Below, in pieces: positions 35,476 through 44,007 of a stretch of 64,000 nt of DNA. The translations under genes and the position numbers were made by a program. The notes below the pieces were generated by a model that was not told where the DNA came from, searched no databases, and saw only the letters and a program-made list of their open reading frames with translations. This DNA comes from Flavobacteriales bacterium UBA7468 (GTDB lineage: Bacteria; Bacteroidota; Bacteroidia; Flavobacteriales_D; Crocinitomicaceae). Within the stretch, counting starts at the first letter, position 1; every line of letters starts with the position of its first letter. The DNA lies in NCBI GenBank assembly GCA_002478565.1, contig DLPC01000018.1, positions 130,894 through 194,893 of the forward strand. The letters are read 5' to 3'.

Positions 35476-38124
35476 ATGAAGCTATTGGTCTGTTTTTTAT
35501 GCCTGAGTCAGCTGACGCTTGCTCAGCTCTACAAAGATCCTGCACAAAGTATTGATGAAAGGGTCAATGACTTACTCAGCCGCATGACTCCCGCAGAAAA
35601 GGCGGCGCAAGTTTTCATGATCCCTTCCGATTTTGACACCTCAAAATGCCGTTTTGAAAACGGCATTTTTGGTTTACAGCTTTTCACCTCAGCAATTGCA
35701 GACCCCCAGCAACAGATCCTGCAATACGCCAAAACACAAACCGCCCAAGAATACGCACAAAAAGCCAATGAAATTCAGCGCTATTTTGTAGAACAAACGC
35801 GCTTGGGTATTCCGATCATTTTTTTTGACGAAGGCTTGCACGGGCTGGTTCGCGGACACACCACATGTTTTCCGCAAGCCATCGCGCTCGCAGCAAGCTT
35901 TGACCCTCAGCTGATGCAGCGGGTGGCAACACACATTGCACTTGAAGCCAAACAAATTGGTGTTCGGCAGATTCTAAGCCCAGTATTGAATCTGGCTACT
36001 GACGTACGTTGGGGCCGTGTGGAAGAAACCTATGGTGAAGACCCATTTCTGGCCAGCCAAATGGGCCTCAGCTATGTACGCAGTATGGAACAACTTGGCG
36101 TTGTGTGCACCCCAAAGCATTTTGCTGTCAATGTTGGCAATGGCGGCCGCGACAGCTATCCTGTAGGGCTCAGTGAGCGCGCTCTATACATGAGCCATTT
36201 TCGGCCATTTATATCGGCCATACAGCAAGGCAAAGCGAGGTCTGTCATGAGCGCTTACAATTCTTTGAACGGTTCAGCCTGTTCAGCCAACGCCCCACTC
36301 CTGAGAGAAACACTCAAAGGAGATTGGGGATTTAATGGCTTTGTGATATCTGACGCCAATGCAGTTGGTGGAGAATTGGTCTTGCACCAAACCGCAACTT
36401 CCTATGCAGAAAGCGGCATTCATGCGCTCAAGGGTGGCCTAGATGTCATTTTTCAAACTGATTGCAGCCATTTTAATTTATTTTCACCGGGGCTTTTTGA
36501 CAAAGAGGTGCAAGAAATGTATCTCGACGAAGCCGTTAAGCGTGTACTTCGTGTTAAGTTTGAGCTAGGCTTATTCGAGCAACCATACATCAATATTCCG
36601 AGCCAAAAGGCAAGCCAAAAACTGCTTGAGTCGGGTTTTGAATTGGCTCAAAAAGCTGCAGAAAACTCCATTGTACTCTTAAAAAATGAACCGCTGACAG
36701 GTGCTAGTCCAATTCTTCCGCTCGATAAAAATGCAACGATTTTATTGGTCGGGGAAGCGGCAACAAAGGTAAAACTTGGTGGCTACAGTGGCAAAGGCTA
36801 TAATGTAACGAGTATTCAAGAAGGGCTCATCAAAGAATTTGGCAAAGAAAACATACTGCTTTTACCTGCGCTCAATGGCGTCCAAAATAAGGCCCAAACC
36901 TTCCTTATTTCAAACAATTGGTGCGGAAATACAACGGGCTTTAAGGCCAGTTACTACAACAATCCTGCATTGAGTGGAAATCCTGTAGTTGTCAGACAAG
37001 AAAATCAAATTGATTACCACTGGACACTTTATGGCCCCGATAGTTCGACAGGCAATAGTTTTTTCTCAGCGCGTTGGGAAGCACATATAGAAATGCTCGA
37101 AGACAAAGCCTTTGCACTTGGCCTCAAAGGAAACGACGGTTATCGGCTTTACATTGATGACACCTGCCGCATTGACCAATGGGAAAAAACTGGTTTTCAC
37201 GAAAGATCGATATTGCTTGACTACAAAACTGGCGAACAATTCAAAATCACTGTAGAATTTCGCGAACCGCAAGCAAACGGGCGCATCCAACTTTTCTACA
37301 AAGAACTGAAGGAAACAGTCGAAGCGAGTTATTTTGAAATTGAGCAAGTACTACCAAAAGCGGATGTTGCGCTAGTGGTAGTCAATTATACAGAAGGTGA
37401 ATTTCAAGACCGCTCCTCATTGGCCTTGCCTGATGAGCAAGTAGAAATGATCAAAACCCTTAATGCTTGTGGTTTGCCCGTAGTGGTTGTCATTGTTGGG
37501 GGCAGCGCTGTCACGATGAGTGAATGGGAAGACCACGCCGCTGCGATTATGTACAATTGGTACAGCGGTGAAGCTGGTGGATTGGCACTGGCCAATATTT
37601 TGGCGGGAAAGGTGAATCCGTCGGGAAAACTTCCGTTTACCATTCCACAACATGAAGGCCAGTTGCCGCTGAGTTATTGGCATGAGCCAACAGGTAGAGG
37701 GAATGACTATGTGAATGGAAGCGGCGAACCCCTCTACCCTTTTGGACATGGCAAAAGCTATAGTTCTTTTACTTATTCGAATTTAATGGTTAACAAAAGT
37801 GCTTTTCAGTCCAAGGATACCATGGAGGTTTCATTGCTCATAGAAAATTCAAGCTCATTTGACGGCCAAGAAGCCATCCAATTTTACATCAAACCTATTT
37901 TTTCTCAAGAAACCTTACCCGTACAATACCTCATCAGGGTTCAAAAAGAATTAATCCGAAAGGGTTCAACCACATTTTTTGGTCAAATCAAAATTCCAAT
38001 TACTGAAATTGGCATACCAACAGGGCCTTCAACCATAGCATACCCGAGTCAATTTATTTTACAGGTAGGCAGTTCGTCCAAGGACATTCGCCTACAATCA
38101 CCACCCATCAAAATCAATCATTAA
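35476..38124 (+). CDS. Beta-glucosidase-type glycoside hydrolase, family GH3 with PA14 insert
   Basis: 882 residues. Signal peptide about 1-17. The GH3 TIM barrel spans about 25-370, with IPIIFFDEGLHGLVRG, TCFPQAIALAASFDP, the CTPKHFAVNVGNGGRDSYPV segment and the nucleophile D293 in GFVISDANAVGG. The second alpha/beta domain is split by a PA14 domain (about 485-615: GFKASYYNNPALSG ... GNDGYRLYIDD). A C-terminal fibronectin-III-like domain follows (DTMEVSLLIENSS). It should remove terminal beta-linked sugars from oligosaccharides in the periplasm. A 27-bp terminator-like palindrome lies inside codons 56-65. The stop overlaps the next ATG (TAATG). Confidence 0.92.
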   Translation: MKLLVCFLCLSQLTLAQLYKDPAQSIDERVNDLLSRMTPAEKAAQVFMIPSDFDTSKCRFENGIFGLQLFTSAIADPQQQILQYAKTQTAQEYAQKANEIQRYFVEQTRLGIPIIFFDEGLHGLVRGHTTCFPQAIALAASFDPQLMQRVATHIALEAKQIGVRQILSPVLNLATDVRWGRVEETYGEDPFLASQMGLSYVRSMEQLGVVCTPKHFAVNVGNGGRDSYPVGLSERALYMSHFRPFISAIQQGKARSVMSAYNSLNGSACSANAPLLRETLKGDWGFNGFVISDANAVGGELVLHQTATSYAESGIHALKGGLDVIFQTDCSHFNLFSPGLFDKEVQEMYLDEAVKRVLRVKFELGLFEQPYINIPSQKASQKLLESGFELAQKAAENSIVLLKNEPLTGASPILPLDKNATILLVGEAATKVKLGGYSGKGYNVTSIQEGLIKEFGKENILLLPALNGVQNKAQTFLISNNWCGNTTGFKASYYNNPALSGNPVVVRQENQIDYHWTLYGPDSSTGNSFFSARWEAHIEMLEDKAFALGLKGNDGYRLYIDDTCRIDQWEKTGFHERSILLDYKTGEQFKITVEFREPQANGRIQLFYKELKETVEASYFEIEQVLPKADVALVVVNYTEGEFQDRSSLALPDEQVEMIKTLNACGLPVVVVIVGGSAVTMSEWEDHAAAIMYNWYSGEAGGLALANILAGKVNPSGKLPFTIPQHEGQLPLSYWHEPTGRGNDYVNGSGEPLYPFGHGKSYSSFTYSNLMVNKSAFQSKDTMEVSLLIENSSSFDGQEAIQFYIKPIFSQETLPVQYLIRVQKELIRKGSTTFFGQIKIPITEIGIPTGPSTIAYPSQFILQVGSSSKDIRLQSPPIKINH
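35643..35669 (+). repeat. Long perfect palindrome inside the GH3 gene, terminator-like
   Basis: AAAATGCCGTTTT (35643-35655), one G, AAAACGGCATTTT (35657-35669), followed by another T. Thirteen-base arms with no mismatch; the RNA would form a strong hairpin ending in a short U run about 170 nt into the coding sequence. Confidence 0.75.
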
Positions 38125-39359
38125 TGCGCCTTTTTACTTTTTTGAGCATTTGCTTCTTTGCTGTATGCCCAACCTTTGCACAAGATACACTCAGCACTTT
38201 ATTTATTGGCAATAGCTATATGGCTGTCAATAATTTACCGCAACTGATTAGCGATCTTGCTACTGCACAAGGTGACGTACTCATTTTTCAAAGCAATACT
38301 CCGGGTGGGCAAACTTTTCAAATGCATGCCAACAATCCGACTAATTACCAGCTGATGCACGCACAAGCCTGGGACTATGTAGTGCTGCAAGGACAAAGCC
38401 AAGAACCAAGCTTCCCAACAGCACAAGTCAATAGCCAAACACTGCCTTATGCACTGCAATTGGCTGACAGCGTAAATAGCATACAACCATGTGCCCAAGT
38501 TAATTTCTTCATGACTTGGGGGCGTCAAAACGGAGATCCTCAATGGGACTCCATTAGCACTTTTGATGGCATGAATGCGCGCCTTAGAGGGGCATATTTG
38601 CGCTTTGCAGATTCTGCCAATGCAGGGGTTTCACCCGTAGGGGTTGCTTGGAAATATGTACGCGATAACTACCCTGGTATCAATCTATACCAGCAAGATG
38701 GCTCACACCCGAGTTTGGAAGGATCTTATTTGGCCGCTTGTGTTTTCTACAGTGCCTTGTTTCAGAAATCCTGTGTTGCCAGCACTTTTAATCCAGGGAT
38801 TGGGCAAGGAGCTGCTTTTATTTTACAACAGGTAGCTAGTACCATCGTTCTAGATAGTATACCCGTTTGGAATTTGATACTACCCGACCAATTGCTTCAG
38901 GCGAGCGCTGCGTATAGTAGTGTTCCGGGAGCCAGCTTGTTCAGTTTCACAGCCAATTCAAACCTACCTGCCACCTTTAATTGGTATTTCCCAGACATGA
39001 CCATAGAAACAGGGCAAAACGTAGGCTTCGAGTACAATTTATCGATCTATCAGGTTATGCTTATTGCCACCGGGCTTTGTGATACGGATACGTTGCTGAT
39101 TGATGTCAACAACCCCAATGCACAGGTAAATGAGCTTCAAGACCTTGAGTGGAAGCAAACAGGACCTCAGCAAATTACGATCATGGGACAAAGTAACGCT
39201 CACATTGAAGCTTTTGATCAGCTAGGGAAAGAACTTCCCATTTATTTTCAAAAAAACGCAGCTTGCACCGAGATTTCTTACCCAACAAATACCTTTATTT
39301 TAAAAATTGTAAATGGTACACAACAGTATTTTTTAAAAATACCCCAACAAATCAATTGA
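38124..39359 (+). CDS. SGNH-type hydrolase/esterase with T9SS sorting domain
   Basis: 411 residues. Signal peptide about 1-19 (PTFAQ). The SGNH fold is suggested by the N-terminal TLFIGNSYMA with the nucleophile Ser, a Gly in NTPGGQTF, YVVLQGQSQEPS as block III, and the Asp-His pair in DGSHPSLEGSYLAA near 195. Residues 250-330 resemble a PKD/Ig domain. The end (NAHIEAFDQLG ... NTFILKIVNG) is a T9SS-type sorting domain. It is translationally coupled to the GH3 gene, so it probably removes acyl groups from the sugar substrate of that enzyme (inference). The stop overlaps the converging TPR gene within the palindrome TCAATTGA. Confidence 0.78.
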   Translation: MRLFTFLSICFFAVCPTFAQDTLSTLFIGNSYMAVNNLPQLISDLATAQGDVLIFQSNTPGGQTFQMHANNPTNYQLMHAQAWDYVVLQGQSQEPSFPTAQVNSQTLPYALQLADSVNSIQPCAQVNFFMTWGRQNGDPQWDSISTFDGMNARLRGAYLRFADSANAGVSPVGVAWKYVRDNYPGINLYQQDGSHPSLEGSYLAACVFYSALFQKSCVASTFNPGIGQGAAFILQQVASTIVLDSIPVWNLILPDQLLQASAAYSSVPGASLFSFTANSNLPATFNWYFPDMTIETGQNVGFEYNLSIYQVMLIATGLCDTDTLLIDVNNPNAQVNELQDLEWKQTGPQQITIMGQSNAHIEAFDQLGKELPIYFQKNAACTEISYPTNTFILKIVNGTQQYFLKIPQQIN

Positions 39360-40398
39360 TGACATTCGTTCTCAGAAATACATTTTTGGCATCAATGGTA
39401 ATTGGATTTGGGTTGTACCACTTTGTAAAATAAGAAAAGTCTGTACTGTTATTTTTTTGCCATTTGTTGAATTGGTCATTGGGTGCTTGGTTGAAAACCC
39501 AATAGCTATAGGCATCGAAAAAACCGAGGTCCTCAAGCTGCTGCCAAAAATCAAAAAGCAAGACTTGGTAAGGTTTTGCCTGGGCATCGTTCATCCAACT
39601 CATTAAAAACGAACGTCGCAAGGCAATGAGTGTCTCTACATTAAAACTCACTTTTTTATTGGCTATTTGATAACCCGTAGCGGCAAGCCCCATATTTTTC
39701 TCAAAAACCATTGTAAATGGTGTTGCATCTTGAGCAAAGCTGATTGTAATTTGATTTTTTTCAAAAACTAAAGCTTTCTGATACGTTTGGTAGAGCAAAG
39801 CGCTCATTTCGCGGGTGCGTTGTGAGTTGCGTTCTAGGTTCATGAAAATTTCGCCATAGATGACGCCCCATATTTCGTTTTCAGTTCCACAATAAATTTT
39901 TGCCAAACGAAAATAATTTGAAGAAAATTCAGGTGCCATCTCGATTCCTTTTTCATAGCTCCGAATGGCCATTTCTATATTTTTTTGATTCAGATAAATA
40001 TTTCCTGTTTCGACATACAACCTACCGCTATTCGGAAATTTCTGAAGGCCTTCCGCATAAGTGTCCAGTGCTGCTTGAGAATCGCCACTGTAATCCAAAC
40101 TATTGCCAATTATTTGCCAAAGCTGATCGGTCGCTTTTGGGTGCATGGTTTGTTTGCGCATGATTTCTATTGCCTTTAAGTACTCTTTTTGCATGTAAAA
40201 GCTGTAAGCATATTCATACCAAGCATCATAATTGGTGCTGTCGTCTTGAAGCACTTCTTCCAAAATGGCTCGTGAATCAGAAAATTTCCCTGCATCCATT
40301 AACTCAATGGCTTCCCCAATTTCTTTAGCCGCTGGGTTTTCTTGAGCAAATAAAACAATAGATAAAAGAAGGAATAACGTGGTAAGTTGAATTTTCAT
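39352..40398 (-). CDS. Exported TPR-repeat protein
   Basis: 348 residues with signal peptide about 1-18 (VLFAQ). Residues 20-190 contain four to five TPR units: DSTNYDAWYEYAYSFYMQKE, then SGDSQAALDTYAEGLQKFP, NSGRLYVETGNIYLNQKN, and EMAIRSYEKGIEMAPEFSSN. The C-terminal 150 residues are of unknown fold. Probably a periplasmic protein-protein interaction module. It converges on and overlaps by 8 bp the SGNH gene. No partner is indicated by operon structure. Confidence 0.78.
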   Translation of the reverse strand: MKIQLTTLFLLLSIVLFAQENPAAKEIGEAIELMDAGKFSDSRAILEEVLQDDSTNYDAWYEYAYSFYMQKEYLKAIEIMRKQTMHPKATDQLWQIIGNSLDYSGDSQAALDTYAEGLQKFPNSGRLYVETGNIYLNQKNIEMAIRSYEKGIEMAPEFSSNYFRLAKIYCGTENEIWGVIYGEIFMNLERNSQRTREMSALLYQTYQKALVFEKNQITISFAQDATPFTMVFEKNMGLAATGYQIANKKVSFNVETLIALRRSFLMSWMNDAQAKPYQVLLFDFWQQLEDLGFFDAYSYWVFNQAPNDQFNKWQKNNSTDFSYFTKWYNPNPITIDAKNVFLRTNVIN

Positions 40399-40479
40399 AA
40401 GGTGTTTAGATTAGATGAGCTGTATTTGAGTTTAAAGAGTTATTGAAGAAAAATACTTGATTTTGATAAGGCAATTTAA

Positions 40480-41397
40480 TTAAAACTCGAAAATATGAGT
40501 CTGAAAATTAGTGAGTTTTACTTTTCTTGTCGATGAAGTTTTCCAAAAGACGCGTCTTGCACCACACATGTGTGCAAGCTGAGCCAAAAAACCTCTTACA
40601 AGAAACCTTTTACCCAATCGATAGCCCAAGGAAATATAAAAAATACCAGATTTCGACTCTACAATTAAATATTGATGAGAATAAGTTGGTAAGGAAGAAA
40701 GCACAGCTTGACTATATAATTGCTTACTGAGCACTGGCCAATTGGCCGGATATTGCTGACCGCGTTGAATATGCCGTTTCACTTTAGACCAATTTGCCTT
40801 GTAATAAGGCCTACCCTTGCGATCTAAAGAAATTGTGCTGGCTGATGTTTTTGATTCAACTTCACACAAATTACTATACATAGGGCCTTGATAGGCAAAA
40901 CGTTGATCGCCGTCAATGGCTGGTTCTGACGGCTCTCCTTCGTCATTGTACCAACGAAATGCATATTTAAAGTAGTCGTTGCAAACATGCGGTTGATATT
41001 TGATTTGAAAAGCCCATGCTTCAGAGGGCTGCAACTTGAGTACAAACAATTGCTTGAAGCTCTCTCCGGGGCTTAGGTTCCAAAATTGCATGTAATGATG
41101 GTCAGTAGCGGCAGAATCAGGTAGCACGGGATTATAAACACTCAGCGGAGTCCATTTCATGGTTTCACCGCGCTGGTAGGTCAAAATCTCAAATAAACCC
41201 ATCCCAAGCTGCGGATGCCCGGGCACTAAAATACTGTTGTGCAGGCTAGATTGGTTTTTGATCTCTAATTCTAAAATGGTGTATTGATCTGATCTTGTTG
41301 GGACTTGCTTGAGGGTTAAAAGCAGTTCGGTAGGCAGCATGTCTGCACGCAATAAATTCACCGAGAAAAATATCAATAAAAGAATTAGTCGTTCCAC
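40480..41397 (-). CDS. Exported protein of unknown function
   Basis: 305 residues. N-terminal signal-like segment (LILLLIFFSVNLLRAD). A beta-rich first half has an immunoglobulin-like or DUF-type sandwich pattern (ELLLTLKQV, YTILELEIKNQSS, FKQLFVLKLQPSEAWAF). The last 60 residues are basic and lack a recognised motif. Its ATG overlaps the end of the upstream YwqK/MORN-repeat gene by 13 bp, so the two are co-translated and may work together. No function assigned. Confidence 0.6.
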   Translation of the reverse strand: MERLILLLIFFSVNLLRADMLPTELLLTLKQVPTRSDQYTILELEIKNQSSLHNSILVPGHPQLGMGLFEILTYQRGETMKWTPLSVYNPVLPDSAATDHHYMQFWNLSPGESFKQLFVLKLQPSEAWAFQIKYQPHVCNDYFKYAFRWYNDEGEPSEPAIDGDQRFAYQGPMYSNLCEVESKTSASTISLDRKGRPYYKANWSKVKRHIQRGQQYPANWPVLSKQLYSQAVLSSLPTYSHQYLIVESKSGIFYISLGYRLGKRFLVRGFLAQLAHMCGARRVFWKTSSTRKVKLTNFQTHIFEF

Positions 41398-43307
41398 ATA
41401 TAGAATTTAGGCATGATAACATTGAGTGCGTCGAGCTCATCTCTGGTATAACGACGATTAAAAATCTCCATTTCCATATCAGGATAAATAATTAAGGTGA
41501 CACTCGACGCAGCGTAAGCACTGATATCCATGAAAATCATTTGGCCATTGCGGCGTAAATGAATCCGTAAAGTATGATTGAAATCCCGAAGGCCGATATA
41601 GTCTGTCTGAGGAAGGGGGTCAAACAGCTCCGGATAATGCTGGTAGGCCAATTCAACGAGTTTTTCGCTTTCTTTTTTTGAAAAGAGTAACGTATCTAGG
41701 CGCTGGATTTTTAGAAGTCGCTCCAAGCCTTGCTTGGTTTCCATAGCTAAGGATGGCAAGGCTTTTCTTTTATCTACCGTTGGATAATTCGCATTGTGAA
41801 TTCCTTTTTCATAATAACGTTCAAATAGCAAGCGCCCATCTGTAGCGTACTCCCTACACCAGCCATCTCTGAAACCTCCGGAATAACGATAATCGATGAG
41901 TAGTTGACCCATTGAATCTAGTTCTTGATAAGGGCCATACAAACTATCTGAAATGGTATGCAAGAAGCGGATTTTACTGCCATTATTGGCATAAAATTCC
42001 TTGTAACAGTCTTTGTTTTTATACTCCACCCTACTTTTCAAGTTGCCATTCGGATAATAGAGCTCTTGTAATTGTTTGAAAAAACCGTCAGCGCGCGTCT
42101 CGGCAATAAAGACACTTTCAAAGACCATTTTCGGGTACCAACGTTTGACTTCTTTATAGCTATTTGAACCCTGTTCTTTATGAATTTCCAAGCGTTGCCA
42201 TTCGCCGTTGGGGTAAAACTCAACCAAAGAGGTATCTTGCCCCTTGCGATAGTCCCGGCGACTATGCAATTTCCCATCGTTGTACCACCATGTCTCTATG
42301 CCTTTGGTGCGGTCCAGGAGTTGAATATCAACATCATGTGTTTGGACACCGGCTGCTGTCCATTCGCGCAAGTAGCCGTTGGCACTTTCATCCAAGACCT
42401 GCTCCAAGGTAAGTTGGCCGTTCTCTGCCCATTCTTTTTTATTGGGTTCAAATGGATGAGCCGTTTTCAAATCATAGAGATACCAAAAGGATGGTTTTCC
42501 GTTTTGATGCCAACCTTTCCATTCACCAACAGGCACGTCGTTTTGATACTGACGCTCTGTTTGTATTTTTCCGTCGGGATAATAACTTTTAAAACCACCA
42601 TACAAAGCCCCTTCTTTGTAGTAGCCTTTTGCTTTGAGTTTGCCGTTTTCGTAATATGTTAAAACCGGGCCATTCAATGAACGGTGCTCGTAGTTTCCAT
42701 CTTTAATAAATTGATGCTGCTTTACTTCCATCAATTGCCCACCGTCGTAATAAGTCATTTCAGCACCAATAGGTACCATCAAATAAGTATAACCCTCTTC
42801 ATCTACTGTATGCGGCGGATGCATGCTTTTGTCTGATTCTTGAAGCTCACGGTATCGGATCCAAGCATATGATCTTTCAAAGCGCTTTTGCCCTTTTATC
42901 CCATACTCTATAGATTTCAAGCAGCGACGCCCTTCCTGATTCAAATAAAAAATATTGTGGGTTTGAAGCGGTCCGTTTTCATAATATACCTTTTGATCGA
43001 TGAGGATTGAATCGTTGTCCCAGATAGAGAATTTACTCCTAACCCTCGGATTTCCTTCAAACGTATTGAGGGTTTCTTCAGTAAGTCTTCCCCTCACAAA
43101 AGTTCTGCGCTCGTATATTTTGCCTAAATGCATGATTTGACAAACTCCATCACGTGGCGTTTTCAAATCATCCTCGTAAAAAGTAGAAAACAAGTAATGT
43201 CCGCCCTTCTTATTCTGTGGCTTGAACTCACAGTCGTCTTGGGCGATTGAATAAGCACCTTGCAAAAAGAGAAAAATAAGAATAAGTAGCTTGCAGGAAT
43301 TTCCCAT
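41385..43307 (-). CDS. YwqK/MORN-type repeat protein, exported
   Basis: 640 residues from ATG 43307. An upstream in-frame ATG at 43334 would place nine residues before the signal peptide, MGNSCKLLILIFLFLQGAYS, so it was not used. Residues 60-520 contain about fifteen variants of the YwqK/MORN-like unit: LTYYENGKLKAKGYYKEGAL, FKSYYPDGKIQTERQYQNDV, WKGWHQNGKPSFW, ELYYPNGNLKSRVEYKN. The repeats form a long beta solenoid, commonly a surface or periplasmic scaffold. A C-terminal helical/beta region ends in MPKFYMWND. Some YwqK proteins are annotated as antitoxins; nothing here supports that role. Coupled to the next gene. Confidence 0.75.
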   Translation of the reverse strand: MGNSCKLLILIFLFLQGAYSIAQDDCEFKPQNKKGGHYLFSTFYEDDLKTPRDGVCQIMHLGKIYERRTFVRGRLTEETLNTFEGNPRVRSKFSIWDNDSILIDQKVYYENGPLQTHNIFYLNQEGRRCLKSIEYGIKGQKRFERSYAWIRYRELQESDKSMHPPHTVDEEGYTYLMVPIGAEMTYYDGGQLMEVKQHQFIKDGNYEHRSLNGPVLTYYENGKLKAKGYYKEGALYGGFKSYYPDGKIQTERQYQNDVPVGEWKGWHQNGKPSFWYLYDLKTAHPFEPNKKEWAENGQLTLEQVLDESANGYLREWTAAGVQTHDVDIQLLDRTKGIETWWYNDGKLHSRRDYRKGQDTSLVEFYPNGEWQRLEIHKEQGSNSYKEVKRWYPKMVFESVFIAETRADGFFKQLQELYYPNGNLKSRVEYKNKDCYKEFYANNGSKIRFLHTISDSLYGPYQELDSMGQLLIDYRYSGGFRDGWCREYATDGRLLFERYYEKGIHNANYPTVDKRKALPSLAMETKQGLERLLKIQRLDTLLFSKKESEKLVELAYQHYPELFDPLPQTDYIGLRDFNHTLRIHLRRNGQMIFMDISAYAASSVTLIIYPDMEMEIFNRRYTRDELDALNVIMPKFYMWND

Positions 43308-43413
43308 GATACAAATTACGCTTAAAGATCTCAATTCTATCTTGGATAAATATTAATTTTAAAAAATAAAATAGCTTGCACTACCTATTTTTCCAATACC
43401 AAGAAACAATCTT

Positions 43414-44007
43414 TTATTTATGCGCAAGCACTTGAATGGTCGCAGAAGCCCCATTATGGTATGTCCCCTCATGGACTTCTCTGTAAACTTTTTCAATGAG
43501 TCTGTGCTGAAAATTAGTTGAAAGTAACGTTTCCAATTCGTCAACAGTATACAAAAGATCAAGCTGCTGGGGGCCGCCTGTTCCAAAGCGCAATTGTTCT
43601 TCATCATAAACCTCAGCAATAAGTTGTCCGCCTGGTTTAAGTGCATCGTATACTTGTGGCTAAATATGTTCCTTTACCGATTTTGGAAAATGTGCGAAAA
43701 TGCCAATGATTAAATCCCAAGATGCTGCTTGTAAATTCATTTGTCCTAGGTCTGCACAAACACAAGTTACCTCTACTCCATTTTGCTTGGCAAGTGTTCG
43801 TGTTTTTTCAAGCCCTGCCTCTGAATAATCGACGCAGGTCACTTCATTGCCTAATTTGGCTAAATAAACACCATTTCTGCCTTCTCCTTCCGCTAGGCAG
43901 AGTATTTTGAGACCTGAACCAATCTGCTGAGCTTTTAAAAAATCATTGGCTTCTAATCCATAGGCATACTGAGCCTCCGAATAGCGTTCATTCCAAAATT
44001 CTTTCAT
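43414..44007 (-). pseudogene. SAM-dependent methyltransferase interrupted by an in-frame amber codon
   Basis: From ATG 44007 to TAA 43414 the frame is 198 codons with a single stop, TAG at 43660-43662 (codon 116). Before it: FWNERYSEAQYAYGLEANDF, the SAM-binding motif LKILCLAEGEGRNGVYLAKL, the acidic end of strand 2 (VTCVDYSEAG), and WDLIIGIFAHFP. After it, in the same frame: YDALKPGGQLIAEVYDEEQL and GTGGPQQLDLLYT, both typical of TehB-like class I methyltransferases. Both halves are well conserved, so the mutation is recent, or the codon is misread or suppressed, or it is a sequencing error. The ATG overlaps the stop of the upstream T9SS gene (ATGA), so it is the second gene of that operon. 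Confidence 0.85.

Noticed and set aside
41385..43307. YwqK-type repeats as an antitoxin
   Set aside because: The antitoxin label is a common automatic annotation; there is no toxin-like partner and the protein is exported.
43359..43646. Reading frame of 95 codons downstream of the methyltransferase fragment
   Set aside because: It lies in a different frame from the conserved methyltransferase C-terminus, which is read in frame with the first half; the protein has no recognisable pattern.
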